From an uncultured Clostridia bacterium (lineage in GTDB: Bacteria; Bacillota; Clostridia; Christensenellales; Borkfalkiaceae): 64,000 nucleotides of DNA. Of this stretch, positions 18,501 through 28,769 are shown piece by piece. The stretch's first letter is position 1, and the number at the start of each line of letters is the position of its first letter. A program made the position numbers and the translations under genes. The notes below the pieces were generated by a model. That model saw nothing but the letters and a program-made list of their open reading frames with translations, was not told the DNA's origin and ran no database searches. The stretch spans positions 89,611 through 153,610 of the forward strand of contig CAKQQS010000004.1 in assembly GCA_934271255.1 (NCBI GenBank), written 5' to 3'.

Positions 18501-21500
18501 AATACTCTTTTGGGCGACGTTTTGGCGGAAAACGGCATACAAGAGTTCCTTGACGGGTTCTACTTCTACGAAGTACAAAAGGTACTCGGTTGGGACGCAG
18601 GTTCGATACAAGGCAGATTCCTTCTCCAAAATCTCGAACAGACCGTCGGCGCGTTGCTTAAAGACGACGAAAACGGCAACAAGGGCATAATCAACTTCAT
18701 GGAAAACCTTTCGTTCGACAAGATCAACAAGATTCTTGCGTTCGGCGAAGATAACATGATAACGAAGATTCTTAATATCGACAACGAAGGCGCGTGGAAC
18801 GTTAAACGTATTCTCGAAGGCGAAGCGTTGGATTTCGTTTACGGAATAGACTGCGCGGACGTTAAGAACATAATATCCGCAACGGGCTTGACCGCAAGAC
18901 TTCTCGATTTGACTCCCGACCTTACGATAGGCGAAGTTATAAGCGAAGAAGGCAGCATCGACAATTATCTGGAAAGAATCAAGTTGGGCAACGTTCCCGC
19001 TGTATTGTACGGATACGACGAAAACGGCGACCTTGCTAAAAACAACATGATTACGAGAGCGTTGTTGCTTGACGGCTTGAAAGGTCTGACCGTTAAAACG
19101 ATTATCGCAGACACGGGCGTAAACACGTTGTTGAAAGGAGTAACGTTCGACGACGTAGCGTACGTTTTGTCGCAAACGCAAGACAACATTATCGGAAGAG
19201 CGCTTATCGGACACGTAAACATTACCGTTTACGATGCGATAAACGACCTTGACAGAGTATTGAAAGAATACAAAGTTTCCGATGCGGCTACCGTTATTTA
19301 CGGCAGAAATCTTGACGGCACGCTCAAAAAGAACACTATTATCAGCAGAGCGTTGGAAGTAGACGTTTCGCTTTACAGCGTATTCGGCGAAGGCGGCAAC
19401 CTTGACAACCTGTTCGAGAAATATACTCTGGACAGCGTAGCGAAGATTCTCGACTACGGCAACGACAACATTATCGGAAGAGCGCTTATCGGACACAACC
19501 TTACTATAAAAGACGTTCTCGGCGACGTAACGACGCTTGAAAAAGAATACACGCTCGACGACGTAGCGAAAATAATGTCTTACGATCCCGAAACGGGCAC
19601 CCTTAAAGACGATATCATCGCGCGCGCTTTTGCGGGCAAAGAAATCACTATATACAGCGTTCTTAACGACGGTTTGGACGCATTGTTGGATTCTTACGAA
19701 TTCGGCGAAATAGCGGGCATATTGAAGATTGCTCCCGACACGATTCCGGGCAGAGCCTTAGACAACGAAAAACTTCGTCATACCAAAATCAAGACGCTTC
19801 TTCAAGACGGCGGCATAGATATTATTCTGGACGCGTACACGTTAGACAGCGCGGCAAGAATATTGTTCACCGAAGACGGCGGAGTTAAAGACAGCATCGT
19901 TACGAGAGCGCTTTTAGGCAGAGAAATCTCCTTCAAGTCGATAATCAACGACGGCGTTGACGGATTGCTTAAAATGTACGCCGTTAAAGACGTACCCGAA
20001 ATACTTTACGGCAGAAACCCCGACGGTACTTTGAAAAAAGACACCTATATAAGCAGGGCTTTGGACATCGTAAGCGCAGACTTGACGTTTGCGGATATTC
20101 TGGGCGACGGCGGCAGCATCGACAATATCCTTAAACAATATAAAGTAGGCGACGTCGCGTATATTCTCGACGTAGACGCAGACAACATAATCGCGAGAAT
20201 AGCGTTGACGGAAAGCATCACGAACATCAGAATCGACGAACTTCTCAAAAACGAAACGCTCGAAGACGGCAGTACGAAGAGCGGGGTTATTTCCGCGATA
20301 GAAAAAGTTAAACTCGGCGAAATCTCGGTAATTATCAACGCGGGCGCGGACAATCCGATAACGAAAGCGTTGACGTACAACGAAGAACGCGCCAACACGA
20401 CGGTCGGCGACGTTATCGCCAACAAAGACGGTATCAAAGATTTGGTAAGCGGAATAACGTTTGCCGAAATCGACGGGTATTTGGGATTCACCGAAGGTCC
20501 CGTACACGAACTCTTAATGATTTTAATCGCTAACGACGACGGTACGGACGGAACGCATTCTCCCACGCTCGGAGAAATACTCGTCGGCAAAAACGGTATT
20601 CAGCATTTCCTTGACAGAGTAACGTTAGAACACGTCGACAAGATTTTGAATCTTACCGGCATAGGCGAAAGAATATTCGAAGTATTGCCCAAGACTCTTA
20701 CGGTCGGCGGTATGCTTACCAACGGATTCAGCGACGTAACGTCCAACCTGACGTTCGGCGACGTAGCGTACGTATTGAATTACGGCGAAGACAGCGTTCT
20801 CGGCAGAGCGTTGCTTGCCGCAAACGTTCGCGACCTTACCGTTTCGGACGTAATATTCGGCAACCTTACGGAAGTGCTCGATAAATACAAACTGACGGAC
20901 GTTGCTTATATTCTTCGTTACGACGCGAAGACGGGCGAACTTCCCAACGATATGATTACCCGCGCGCTTAACAAAGATATATCGTTAAAGCAAATAGTAG
21001 ACGGCGGCGTAGATTTCGTACTTCAAGAGTATAAACTTCTCGACGTAGCGACGATAATCGGAGCGGGCAACGACAGTATAATCGGCAGAGCGCTCAACGA
21101 CGAAGAAGCGAAGAGAATAAGCATTTACGATATTTACAAGAACGGTTTTGACGGACTTCTCAACGCATATACGCTCGACGACGTGGCAAAGATTCTGTAC
21201 ACGGACAACGGAGCCGTTCTGGATAATTACGTAACCCGCGCGCTTCTCGGAAAGACGATGACCGTCAAGCAGATAGTAGACGGCGATACGGACGCGCTTC
21301 TCAACCTGTTCGATTTGGGCGACGTTCCCGCGATACTGTACGGTACGGACGCAGACGGCAAAGTCAATAAAGACAATTATATAACACGCGCGCTCGCGTA
21401 CGCAAAGGGCATCACCGTTAAAGACCTTCTCGACAACGGCGGTATCGAAACGCTTTTGGGCAAATACACCCTTGACGACGTGGCAAGCGTACTCGGCTTA

Positions 21501-24500
21501 GACGAAAACAATATTATAGGCAGAGCGCTTATAGGACACAGACTCGTCGTTTCCGACATATTACTCAAAGACGGAATGAACAAGTTGTTCGGCGAATACG
21601 TATTCGACGACGTTGCTTACATCGCATTCTACGACGCAGATACGGGCACGGTAAAGGACAACATGTTTACGAAAGCGTTGAAATTGCACGGCGACATCAA
21701 CGTATACGACGTGATTAACGACGTAAACGTCGTACTTAAAGCGTACACGACGCAAGACGTAGCGGACGTTCTCGAACTCAGCGAAGACCATATGGTATCG
21801 AGAGCGTTGAGATTGAACGACGTGGTAAGTTTGTACGACTTGTTGACGTACGAAGAGATGGAAGACGGCACCAAGAAGAGCGGTTTGATTAAGTATATCG
21901 AAGCGTTCAAACTTAAAGACATAGCAACCATACTTTACGGCGACGAAGTTCCGAGCAACATCATAACGAATTTCCTTGCCGCTCACGAAACGGCAACCGT
22001 AGGCGATTACCTTAAAGACGGCGGACTTAAAGCGGAACTCGGCGACTTTACGTTCGACGAAGTCGCAAACATTCTCGGTTTGGGCGAAACGAATATCGTA
22101 ACGAGATTTTTAAGACAACACCCGACGTTGAAAGTTTCCGACGTATGGGCAGAAAAGGGTATCGAAACGCTTTTGACGTACGTTACCATGCAGAACGTAA
22201 GCGACTTGTTGGATCTCGGCGAAGAAAGTATAGTTACAAAACTTCTTAAAACCATCGACGCTACCGCGTACGACGTATTCGTAGCGGAGAACGGTATCCA
22301 GAACGTACTCGACTCTTATAAGGTAGAAAAACTTCTCGGCGTACTCGACGGACCGATAAGCAAAGACAACGTAATTTACAAAGCGGTTGAAAAACTTGCC
22401 GAAAGAAACGACGGTTTGACGGTCGGTAACCTTTTGGAAGTGGTAAACGGCGAAGTAGGCGTTTACACTTACGCTAAGAAGTTGACTCTCTCCGACGTAG
22501 GCGTAGATTTAAGCAGTTACGCGTTGTATAACGTACTTCTCGTAAACGAAGACGCAGCGGGAGTCAGAAAAGAACTCACGATCGGCGAAATTATCGACAA
22601 AAACGAAGACGGCGAACTCGGAATAGTAACGAAAGCGTTGGATACGCAACTTGCTCGGTTCAAAGACGTATTCGTCAAGGGCGACAACTTCCTTAACAAA
22701 CTCCTTGCGGAAAGCGCGGGATTCTCGGTAAGACAAGTTATTACTTCGGACGGATTGAAAAATTACGCGAAATCCTTCAATCTCAACAGCGTAGCGAACA
22801 TTCTCGACGTAAAGACGGGAATGGCGGGCAAAGCGCTCGCTACGTTCGGCGAATGGAACGTAGGCGACTTGCTGTTCACGGACGGCGCGGTCAAAGGAAA
22901 AATCGACGCGGTTACGTTCGGTCAGATTAAATCGATTCTTTACGACATTGACAGCGAAGATTTGATAGCGAAAGCGCTCGGCGAATACAGAGCGACGACG
23001 ATCGGCGAAATCACGGCGAAAGACGGAATAAAGACGTTCCTTAAAGGAGTAACGCTTGAAAACGTCGGTAACATAATCGGCGAACAAGGCGGAATGTTCG
23101 ACAGAATAGTCGACAACTTCAAAACGTGGAACGTAGGCGACTTGCTGTTCACGGACGGCACGCTCCGCGGTTATCTGGGCGCGACGACTTTCGCGGACTT
23201 GCAAAAAGTAATTTTTGAAGAAGGCGCGAACAACGTCGCAACGAAGATACTTTCGGTAACTCCGGATCAAACGGTTATCGACATTATCGACGGAAAGATT
23301 CAGGAATACTTCGACAAGTGGACGTTCGCAAGCGTAAACACCGTAATCGATCTCGGCGACGCGAACATAATAACAAGACTTCTTAAAGCGGACAGCGACT
23401 ACGTAGTAGGCGACTTGTTGCTGACGATCGACGACGTTGACGGTATCACCAGATATCTCGACAAGTTGACGTTCGCCAAGGTAAAGACGGTACTCGACAG
23501 AAAGACGGACGATATAATCGTAAGACTGTTAGACGTAACGCCCGCTCAATCGGTAGGCTCGTTGATAAAGAACGGCGGCATAAGCGATTATCTCGACAAG
23601 ATGTCGTTCGGTCAATTGAACAGAGTATTCGCGCTCGGCGAAGATCATCTCATAACCAAATTACTCAACGAAACCAGAACGCAAATGGTAGGCAGCCTTT
23701 TGAAAGAAGGCGGCGTAAGAACGTATCTGAGCGGTTTGACTCTCGCTAACGTCAAGAACGTAACGGGGTTGAACACGGGTATAATCGGCAGAGTGTTCGA
23801 CACGTTTGCGACGTGGAATCTCGACAAACTCATCAACGAAGACGGCGGAGCGAAAGCGTATATCGACGCTATAACGCTCAACGAACTCGGCGCGGTCGTA
23901 TTCAAACCGGAAGACGACAACTTAGCAACGAAGTTTATAAAAGAAGTCGGCGACTTTACGATGGCAAGACTCCTTGCGAAAGACGGTATTCAAGACCTTT
24001 GCAATCAGGTAACGTTCTCGACGTTAAGCAAAGTTATCCAACCGAAAGAAGGCGTATTGTCAAGAATGCTTGACGAGTTCTCGACATGGAACGTAGGCGA
24101 CTTGCTGTTCACGAAAGACGCTATAAGCGACAAGTTAAAGACCGTCGAACTTCAAACTTTACCGAAATTGTTGTACGCAGAAGACAAAGACAATCTCGTT
24201 ACCCGTTTGTTGAACGGCAAAACGATGACTGTCGGAGAAATCATCGATGACAAAGACGGATTTGAAAAACTTTGCAGAGAATACACCCTTGCGGAATTGC
24301 CCGCTATATTCAACGTTCCCGAAGGAATCGTTACCCGCGCGCTCGAAGAAAGAACAGACGTAACGGTTGCGGACGTTATCAAGAAAGACGGCGTACAAAA
24401 TCTCCTTGACAAATACACGCTTGAAAAAGTAAGTTATATCGCGTTCGGCGAAAATTATCAAAACAGTATTTTCGCAAGAGCGTTCGAAGGGGACGATACG

Positions 24501-27500
24501 ACGCTTAAACAGATAGCAAGCGAAACGGGAATAAAAGATTACTTGAAGGGTTATTCCTTTAACAGAGTAGCGAACGTGTTGAATCTCGGCGAAAGCAATA
24601 TCGTAACGGAATTGTTGAGAAGCCTTGAAATCACGGGAATGACCGTCGGTCAGGTTTTGGAAAACAAGGGCGTTAAAGAGTTGTGCGACAAGTATGAAAT
24701 AAGCAACCTCGCTACGATTCTGGCTAACCATACCGGCACGACGAGCGTCGCGTATAAACTTCTCGACAAACTCGGCAGACACAATATAAGCGAAATGCTT
24801 AAAACGACTTCGAGCGGCACGATCGGCGCGTACGAAATAGCGAAAGCGGAATTGACGTTGAGCGATCTCGGATTAGATTTGGTAAAATACGCGTTGTTTG
24901 AAAAGATTTTGGTTAACGACGGCGCGGAACTTACTATCGGCGAAATCATCAACAAGAACGCAGACGGCGAATTCAAAATAGTCGACAGAGTTAAGAGTAT
25001 GAAACTCAACGACTTCGTCGGTACGATAGTCGCGGATAAAGACTCCGTTATCAACAAGATTTTGAAAGCGGACAAAGCGATTACGGTCGGTCAGATACTC
25101 GACACCAAACCGCAGGAATGGACGAACGCAGACGGCACGATAGTAACCGAAACGGGTATACTTCACCTTGCAAAGAGCCTTAAACTTTCCGACGTAGGTC
25201 TTGACCTTAGCGAATACAAGTTGTTCAACGTCGTACTCAAAGACGGCGAAAACGAAATGTCGATAGGCGAGATTATCAAACAGAACGAAAAGGGCGAACT
25301 CGGAATAGTAACGAAAGTTAAGGCGATGAACATCGTCGACTTCTACAAAGTAATATTCGCAGACGACGGCAATATCGTCAACAAGATTTTGAAGAAAGGC
25401 AGTTTGTCGACGAATTACACGATAGGCAACTTGTTAGACTCCGAAAAGAAGTTCGACTGGAACGACGACGGCGAAAATTATTCCGAAACGGCGCTCGGAC
25501 ACTTGCTCAAATCCTTAACGCTCGACGAACTCGGCGTTTTGGGCGCGGAAGACAGCGACTTGCTTCTTTACAAAGTTACGCACACCGCTGCGGGCGACGC
25601 GCTTTCGATACGTAAACTTATCGAAAAAGACGCTAACGGCGACTTGGGCGTAATCGCAAACGTCAAAGATTTGAACCTTGACCAGTTAGGGCTTGCGAAA
25701 GCGGACGGCACGGATTTACTTTCCAAGATTGCCAACAAGGGCAACAATAAATATTACACGGTAAGAGAACTTATCGACACCAAAGCAAAATACGTTTGGG
25801 ACGCGGAAGGCAACAAGACGCTCGTAACCGAAGGCGGAGAAACGATAATGAACCACGTATTCATGGGGCTTACGTTGAGCGGCGACTTAGGTTTAGATCT
25901 CGGCGCGGAAGACAGTTTACTCGTTAAACTCACGCACAAGACGAACGCGGCAGGCGTCAGGTACGAACTCACCATAGGCGAACTCAAAGACACCGTCGAC
26001 GAGAGAACCTTAGGCGAAGTCGTTCCCGCAACCGCAATACCTGCTTATTTGGCGGGCATACTCGATTTGACGTTCGCTAACCTTATGGACACCAAGAAGT
26101 ACGTTTGGGATGCGGAAGGCAACAAGACGGAAGATCCTAACGGCGAAACGCACGTAACGCACGTAATCAACGAAATCAGAGTTTCGGATATAACGGGCGA
26201 TTCGGACAACGCGGTAATAGGCGCGTTGGGTGCGTTGAAAGTCGGCGAGTTGGACGACAACAACAAGGTACAAGCGGAAATCAACAAGATTGAGTTGGTA
26301 GAATTGCTCGGAGCGGAATCCAAGAACCCCGGCACGCTTATGTATAAGATTTCGCACGACGCAACCGGCAACAAGATTACGGTAGCGGGTATCACCGACA
26401 GAGTAAACGCTTTGACGATAAGCGACGTAGTCGACACGACGGGCAGCAAGGTACTTCAATATCTCGGCAACACGAAGATAAACGACCTTGCAGGCAAAGT
26501 AACCGAAATGACGATAGGCGACGTAGTCGAAGTAGGCGACAACAAAGTACTTCAATATCTCGGCGACAAGAAGATTACCGAACTTTCCACGGCAATCGAC
26601 GCGATGAAGATCGGCGACATAGTCGACACGACTTCCAGCCCGATATTAAAGAGTATGAAAGACCTGACGATTAACGACCTTGGCGACTCGGCGAAAGTAC
26701 AAAACGCTATCAACAACGTTGCAATCAAAGACGTTATCGACGTAAGCGGAAACAAACTTCTTCAAGCGATTTCCAAAGACGGCGCGGCGGACGTAACGAT
26801 AGGCGGCATAAGCGACAGAATCAATCGTCTTACCGTCGGCGAACTCGTTCCCGCAGGCGACAACGTAGTAGTAAACGCTATCAGAAACGTTACGATAGAC
26901 GAACTTTGCAACAGCAACAAACTTTCCGAAACGATCGACGGCATAAGCCTTAACGACGTAATGGGAATCGACGCGTCTACGACGGGCGTTCTCAAAGCGT
27001 TCAGCGGAATGAAAGTCGGCGATTTGAAAGATAACGACAAGGTAAAGAACAGTATCAACAACATGCCTGCGGCAGAAGTTTTGGGCGGCGACGCGCAAGT
27101 CGTAGGTACGATAATGTACAAGATTACGCACACCGGCGGAGCAGACGTAACGATAGGCGGTTTGAACGACAGAGTGGCGACCTTAACGGTTGACGAACTC
27201 ATCGATCCGACTTCCAAAGTAGGAAAATTGCTCACGGGCAAGAAGTTAAGCGAAATCGAAACGTTCAATTTCGACAACGTTAAACTTTCCGACATAATGG
27301 ACGTTAACGCAAGCGACGTAATTTTGACGAAACTTAAAGATACCGAATTAAAGAACATGGAAGCGGGCATCAAGAACCTGACGCTCGAAGACGTAATGGG
27401 CGCAGACCTTAACGACTGCACGATACTCGACGCGTTGAAGACTTCCAAGTTAAGCACTCTTTCGGCGGACATCAACAACCTGCCCATCGAAACGGCTCTC

Positions 27501-27869
27501 GGCATCACCTTATTTACGGAAAACGCGGCGGACACCGACAACGCAGACGTTAAGTTCGTTAAGAATCCTGACGGAACGTACACGTTCGACAAGACGAACG
27601 GAACGTATTACTTGACGAAAGGACACGGTATGTGGTTGATGGTGCTTTACGATTGCGACAAGACGAGCGGAAATTACGTTTATACGAAAGTCAACGTAAC
27701 GGTTAAAAACGCATCTCAGAGAATGAGCGAAGAAGTAAGCACGCTCGGCAACAGAACGCTTTACGAATTGTACTTGTACAACTTTATCGACACCGAGCCT
27801 AATGACGGTATTAAGGATATAACGCTCAATCAGTTAATTCGCAATATGAACAACCCGACGAATCCTTAA
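15567..27869 (+). CDS. giant 4100-residue repeat protein with an N-terminal membrane anchor
   Basis: Single uninterrupted ORF of 4100 codons behind a strong AGGAGG site. Residues about 6-30 form one hydrophobic helix without a clear cleavage site, so the protein is probably membrane-anchored with the rest outside. From about residue 220 it is built of imperfect units of 44-50 residues with the pattern [LIV]x[LIV]xDVLxxGGIxxLLxxYxLxDVAxILxxGxDNIITRAL. Some units carry an insert such as DTKKYVWNEDG. After about residue 3400 the units become shorter (TIGDVVD...LLxxLxxxKIxxL). I estimate 70-85 units. The last 90 residues are non-repetitive (GTYYLTKGHGMWLMVLYD). There is no sorting signal. The regular amphipathic pattern suggests an alpha-solenoid or stacked fibre. 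I do not know its function. Confidence 0.85.
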   Translation: MGFARRIIAFFVGIIIGVVSIFTGLAIAGSVFKVKDVTAVVNKGDVVSDELGNETVLSLLLKMMNGDGVIGDMNTLGDVAANVPEVATRVNKILEDDEYKSYAALLGVETFNDVAAWNLADLANTAIEAAKQNANIEKALVAFKMDAKDFDIPFLYESKYVAINAISENDKSEGFDPQAILDKLSEKAPKGLYYKSGDTFVRAYEDDGKIKNEAKNRILYFDFNEITRVCVDNLMPVISALLKNDDGQINFDLVTFDVLKDLANLDLLGSNNVLAALFDGDTPFSFATDVTRLTKLLDTKNFGLLYGKIDSNEDSIINRAIKALENKKIGAVLRSGGIDEILSGITFAQIKDVLSMENDLLNSVLDKLGDIELSNVLNSSDGGVGLILDKLTTKDIAEILNLGEDDMITKILTADAFKDKSLKELTGKDEDGNPGLISALDGYYLKDLVELLSLKDDDIIKKVADKLDGISIGSLLKNGEDSGLNEALKKLTPKDVADILDFGEDNIITKALNKSGDVSLYDILNNNDDGVQRLLNSFKLKDLPDIIGLKDDDVLTKALAYAGDTTVGDVLDTKKYVWNEDGTKVESDAEGAETGITHLLGYYQLTYIPEILGMTSEDDILYRALNGKTTTLKEIVTDKEGMTTLLNSFTFDDVANVVNLKDTMIDRALRGKTNLTLDLFVAEGGLTTILDDYKFSDMPEIIFGLDEEGKVKDDGIITHFFGLGKEDLRLSVLLDADFVDKVLNNYTLDDLSKLLFPDGGDNPFNHALKGRDITLKQVVDGGADVLLDEYSLDDVARILYGKGDDLHIEKENIITRAFIGKTDFFVNDVIKGVDDEDGNHTDGITAFLRLFRLNEVNAILDLPADHILYRALSINNGRTLAELLQNVETPDGATKSGVISYVEDFTLENVSFILNAGEDNIVTKVLTNAVRAQKKIGEIINGDDGIKDLVNDVTFGEVDELLPFGEDNVIHKLLAIKRNTLLGDVLAENGIQEFLDGFYFYEVQKVLGWDAGSIQGRFLLQNLEQTVGALLKDDENGNKGIINFMENLSFDKINKILAFGEDNMITKILNIDNEGAWNVKRILEGEALDFVYGIDCADVKNIISATGLTARLLDLTPDLTIGEVISEEGSIDNYLERIKLGNVPAVLYGYDENGDLAKNNMITRALLLDGLKGLTVKTIIADTGVNTLLKGVTFDDVAYVLSQTQDNIIGRALIGHVNITVYDAINDLDRVLKEYKVSDAATVIYGRNLDGTLKKNTIISRALEVDVSLYSVFGEGGNLDNLFEKYTLDSVAKILDYGNDNIIGRALIGHNLTIKDVLGDVTTLEKEYTLDDVAKIMSYDPETGTLKDDIIARAFAGKEITIYSVLNDGLDALLDSYEFGEIAGILKIAPDTIPGRALDNEKLRHTKIKTLLQDGGIDIILDAYTLDSAARILFTEDGGVKDSIVTRALLGREISFKSIINDGVDGLLKMYAVKDVPEILYGRNPDGTLKKDTYISRALDIVSADLTFADILGDGGSIDNILKQYKVGDVAYILDVDADNIIARIALTESITNIRIDELLKNETLEDGSTKSGVISAIEKVKLGEISVIINAGADNPITKALTYNEERANTTVGDVIANKDGIKDLVSGITFAEIDGYLGFTEGPVHELLMILIANDDGTDGTHSPTLGEILVGKNGIQHFLDRVTLEHVDKILNLTGIGERIFEVLPKTLTVGGMLTNGFSDVTSNLTFGDVAYVLNYGEDSVLGRALLAANVRDLTVSDVIFGNLTEVLDKYKLTDVAYILRYDAKTGELPNDMITRALNKDISLKQIVDGGVDFVLQEYKLLDVATIIGAGNDSIIGRALNDEEAKRISIYDIYKNGFDGLLNAYTLDDVAKILYTDNGAVLDNYVTRALLGKTMTVKQIVDGDTDALLNLFDLGDVPAILYGTDADGKVNKDNYITRALAYAKGITVKDLLDNGGIETLLGKYTLDDVASVLGLDENNIIGRALIGHRLVVSDILLKDGMNKLFGEYVFDDVAYIAFYDADTGTVKDNMFTKALKLHGDINVYDVINDVNVVLKAYTTQDVADVLELSEDHMVSRALRLNDVVSLYDLLTYEEMEDGTKKSGLIKYIEAFKLKDIATILYGDEVPSNIITNFLAAHETATVGDYLKDGGLKAELGDFTFDEVANILGLGETNIVTRFLRQHPTLKVSDVWAEKGIETLLTYVTMQNVSDLLDLGEESIVTKLLKTIDATAYDVFVAENGIQNVLDSYKVEKLLGVLDGPISKDNVIYKAVEKLAERNDGLTVGNLLEVVNGEVGVYTYAKKLTLSDVGVDLSSYALYNVLLVNEDAAGVRKELTIGEIIDKNEDGELGIVTKALDTQLARFKDVFVKGDNFLNKLLAESAGFSVRQVITSDGLKNYAKSFNLNSVANILDVKTGMAGKALATFGEWNVGDLLFTDGAVKGKIDAVTFGQIKSILYDIDSEDLIAKALGEYRATTIGEITAKDGIKTFLKGVTLENVGNIIGEQGGMFDRIVDNFKTWNVGDLLFTDGTLRGYLGATTFADLQKVIFEEGANNVATKILSVTPDQTVIDIIDGKIQEYFDKWTFASVNTVIDLGDANIITRLLKADSDYVVGDLLLTIDDVDGITRYLDKLTFAKVKTVLDRKTDDIIVRLLDVTPAQSVGSLIKNGGISDYLDKMSFGQLNRVFALGEDHLITKLLNETRTQMVGSLLKEGGVRTYLSGLTLANVKNVTGLNTGIIGRVFDTFATWNLDKLINEDGGAKAYIDAITLNELGAVVFKPEDDNLATKFIKEVGDFTMARLLAKDGIQDLCNQVTFSTLSKVIQPKEGVLSRMLDEFSTWNVGDLLFTKDAISDKLKTVELQTLPKLLYAEDKDNLVTRLLNGKTMTVGEIIDDKDGFEKLCREYTLAELPAIFNVPEGIVTRALEERTDVTVADVIKKDGVQNLLDKYTLEKVSYIAFGENYQNSIFARAFEGDDTTLKQIASETGIKDYLKGYSFNRVANVLNLGESNIVTELLRSLEITGMTVGQVLENKGVKELCDKYEISNLATILANHTGTTSVAYKLLDKLGRHNISEMLKTTSSGTIGAYEIAKAELTLSDLGLDLVKYALFEKILVNDGAELTIGEIINKNADGEFKIVDRVKSMKLNDFVGTIVADKDSVINKILKADKAITVGQILDTKPQEWTNADGTIVTETGILHLAKSLKLSDVGLDLSEYKLFNVVLKDGENEMSIGEIIKQNEKGELGIVTKVKAMNIVDFYKVIFADDGNIVNKILKKGSLSTNYTIGNLLDSEKKFDWNDDGENYSETALGHLLKSLTLDELGVLGAEDSDLLLYKVTHTAAGDALSIRKLIEKDANGDLGVIANVKDLNLDQLGLAKADGTDLLSKIANKGNNKYYTVRELIDTKAKYVWDAEGNKTLVTEGGETIMNHVFMGLTLSGDLGLDLGAEDSLLVKLTHKTNAAGVRYELTIGELKDTVDERTLGEVVPATAIPAYLAGILDLTFANLMDTKKYVWDAEGNKTEDPNGETHVTHVINEIRVSDITGDSDNAVIGALGALKVGELDDNNKVQAEINKIELVELLGAESKNPGTLMYKISHDATGNKITVAGITDRVNALTISDVVDTTGSKVLQYLGNTKINDLAGKVTEMTIGDVVEVGDNKVLQYLGDKKITELSTAIDAMKIGDIVDTTSSPILKSMKDLTINDLGDSAKVQNAINNVAIKDVIDVSGNKLLQAISKDGAADVTIGGISDRINRLTVGELVPAGDNVVVNAIRNVTIDELCNSNKLSETIDGISLNDVMGIDASTTGVLKAFSGMKVGDLKDNDKVKNSINNMPAAEVLGGDAQVVGTIMYKITHTGGADVTIGGLNDRVATLTVDELIDPTSKVGKLLTGKKLSEIETFNFDNVKLSDIMDVNASDVILTKLKDTELKNMEAGIKNLTLEDVMGADLNDCTILDALKTSKLSTLSADINNLPIETALGITLFTENAADTDNADVKFVKNPDGTYTFDKTNGTYYLTKGHGMWLMVLYDCDKTSGNYVYTKVNVTVKNASQRMSEEVSTLGNRTLYELYLYNFIDTEPNDGIKDITLNQLIRNMNNPTNP

Positions 27870-27892
27870 CAGAACGAATAAACAAGCAAACG

Positions 27893-27924
27893 CTTTCCGC
27901 GTCCCTTTTCGGGGGCGCGGAAAG
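27893..27924 (+). terminator. hairpin after the giant gene
   Basis: CTTTCCGCGTCCC pairs over 13 bp with GGGGCGCGGAAAG around TTTTC. There is no T-run. Confidence 0.6.
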
Positions 27925-27952
27925 AATATATAAAGCAAATAGTAAAAAACGA

Positions 27953-27982
27953 TTGACAAACAAGGGTATAATTTGTTATTAT
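27953..27982 (+). promoter_or_regulatory. promoter of rpsF-ssb-rpsR
   Basis: TTGACA (27953-27958), 18 bp, TATTAT (27977-27982). The leader is about 65 nt. Confidence 0.75.
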
Positions 27983-28051
27983 ACATATACCTTGTTCTGA
28001 AACGCCCGAAAAAAGCGGATTCAGAACCGAATAAGTCCGGGAGGTAATATT

Positions 28052-28333
28052 ATGGCAAAATACGAAATGCTCTACATTTTGGATCCTGAAACGCCAGACG
28101 AAGCCAAGGAAGCGGTCATCGCAAAGTTCGAAAACGTTGTTACGTCGAACGGCGGCGCCGTTGAAAAGACGGAGAAATGGGGTATGAAAAAACTTCAATA
28201 TCCTATCAACCACAAAACCGAAGGTTATTACGTCGTTATGTCGTTTGAAGCGGGACCCATGCTCGTTGAAGAGTTGAAGAGAGTTTCCCGTATTACAGAC
28301 GAAGTTGTCAGAAGATTGATAACCAGATTGTAA
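28052..28333 (+). CDS. rpsF: 30S ribosomal protein S6
   Basis: Protein of 93 aa. The S6 fold is evident: KYEMLYILDPETPDEAKEAV at the N-terminus, WGMKKLQYPINHKTEGYYVV in the middle and RITDEVVRRLITRL at the end. It binds S18 in the platform of the small subunit. A GGGAGGT site precedes the ATG. It is the first gene of the classical rpsF-ssb-rpsR operon. Confidence 0.97.
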   Translation: MAKYEMLYILDPETPDEAKEAVIAKFENVVTSNGGAVEKTEKWGMKKLQYPINHKTEGYYVVMSFEAGPMLVEELKRVSRITDEVVRRLITRL

Positions 28334-28350
28334 TAGGAGAGCGAAAGATT

Positions 28351-28752
28351 ATGAACAAAGTTTTTTTAATAGGTAATTTAACGCGCGATCCGGAACTGTC
28401 GACGACGCCGAGCGGCGTATCGGTATGCAGATTTGCAATAGCGGTAAACCGCAATTTCACTGCGCAAGACGGTACCAGGGAAACTGATTTTTTCAATATA
28501 ACGGTATGGAGAAGTCAGGCGGAAAATTGTAGCAGATTCCTTAAAAAAGGAAACAAAGTTGCCATTGTAGGTAGTTTGCAGAACCACTCTTATGAAGTAG
28601 ACGGTCAAAAACGCGTTGCAACGGACATTATTGCAAGCGAAGTTGAGTTTTTAACGCCGAAAGGCGAAAGCGGCGCCGACGAAGAAGCGCCCGCAACCAG
28701 AAGACCCCGTCCGCAATTAGAACCTATGGATGACGACGGATTACCGTTCTAA
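28351..28752 (+). CDS. ssb: single-stranded DNA-binding protein
   Basis: Protein of 133 aa with an N-terminal OB fold (MNKVFLIGNLTRDPELSTT, FFNITVWRSQAENCSRFLKKGNKVAIVGSL). A short linker leads to the acidic tail MDDDGLPF, which recruits replication and repair partners. It is somewhat shorter than the usual 150-170 aa because the linker is short. GGAG lies in front of the ATG, and the gene sits between rpsF and rpsR as in most Firmicutes. Confidence 0.97.
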   Translation: MNKVFLIGNLTRDPELSTTPSGVSVCRFAIAVNRNFTAQDGTRETDFFNITVWRSQAENCSRFLKKGNKVAIVGSLQNHSYEVDGQKRVATDIIASEVEFLTPKGESGADEEAPATRRPRPQLEPMDDDGLPF

Positions 28753-28769
28753 CTAATTAGGAGGATATC

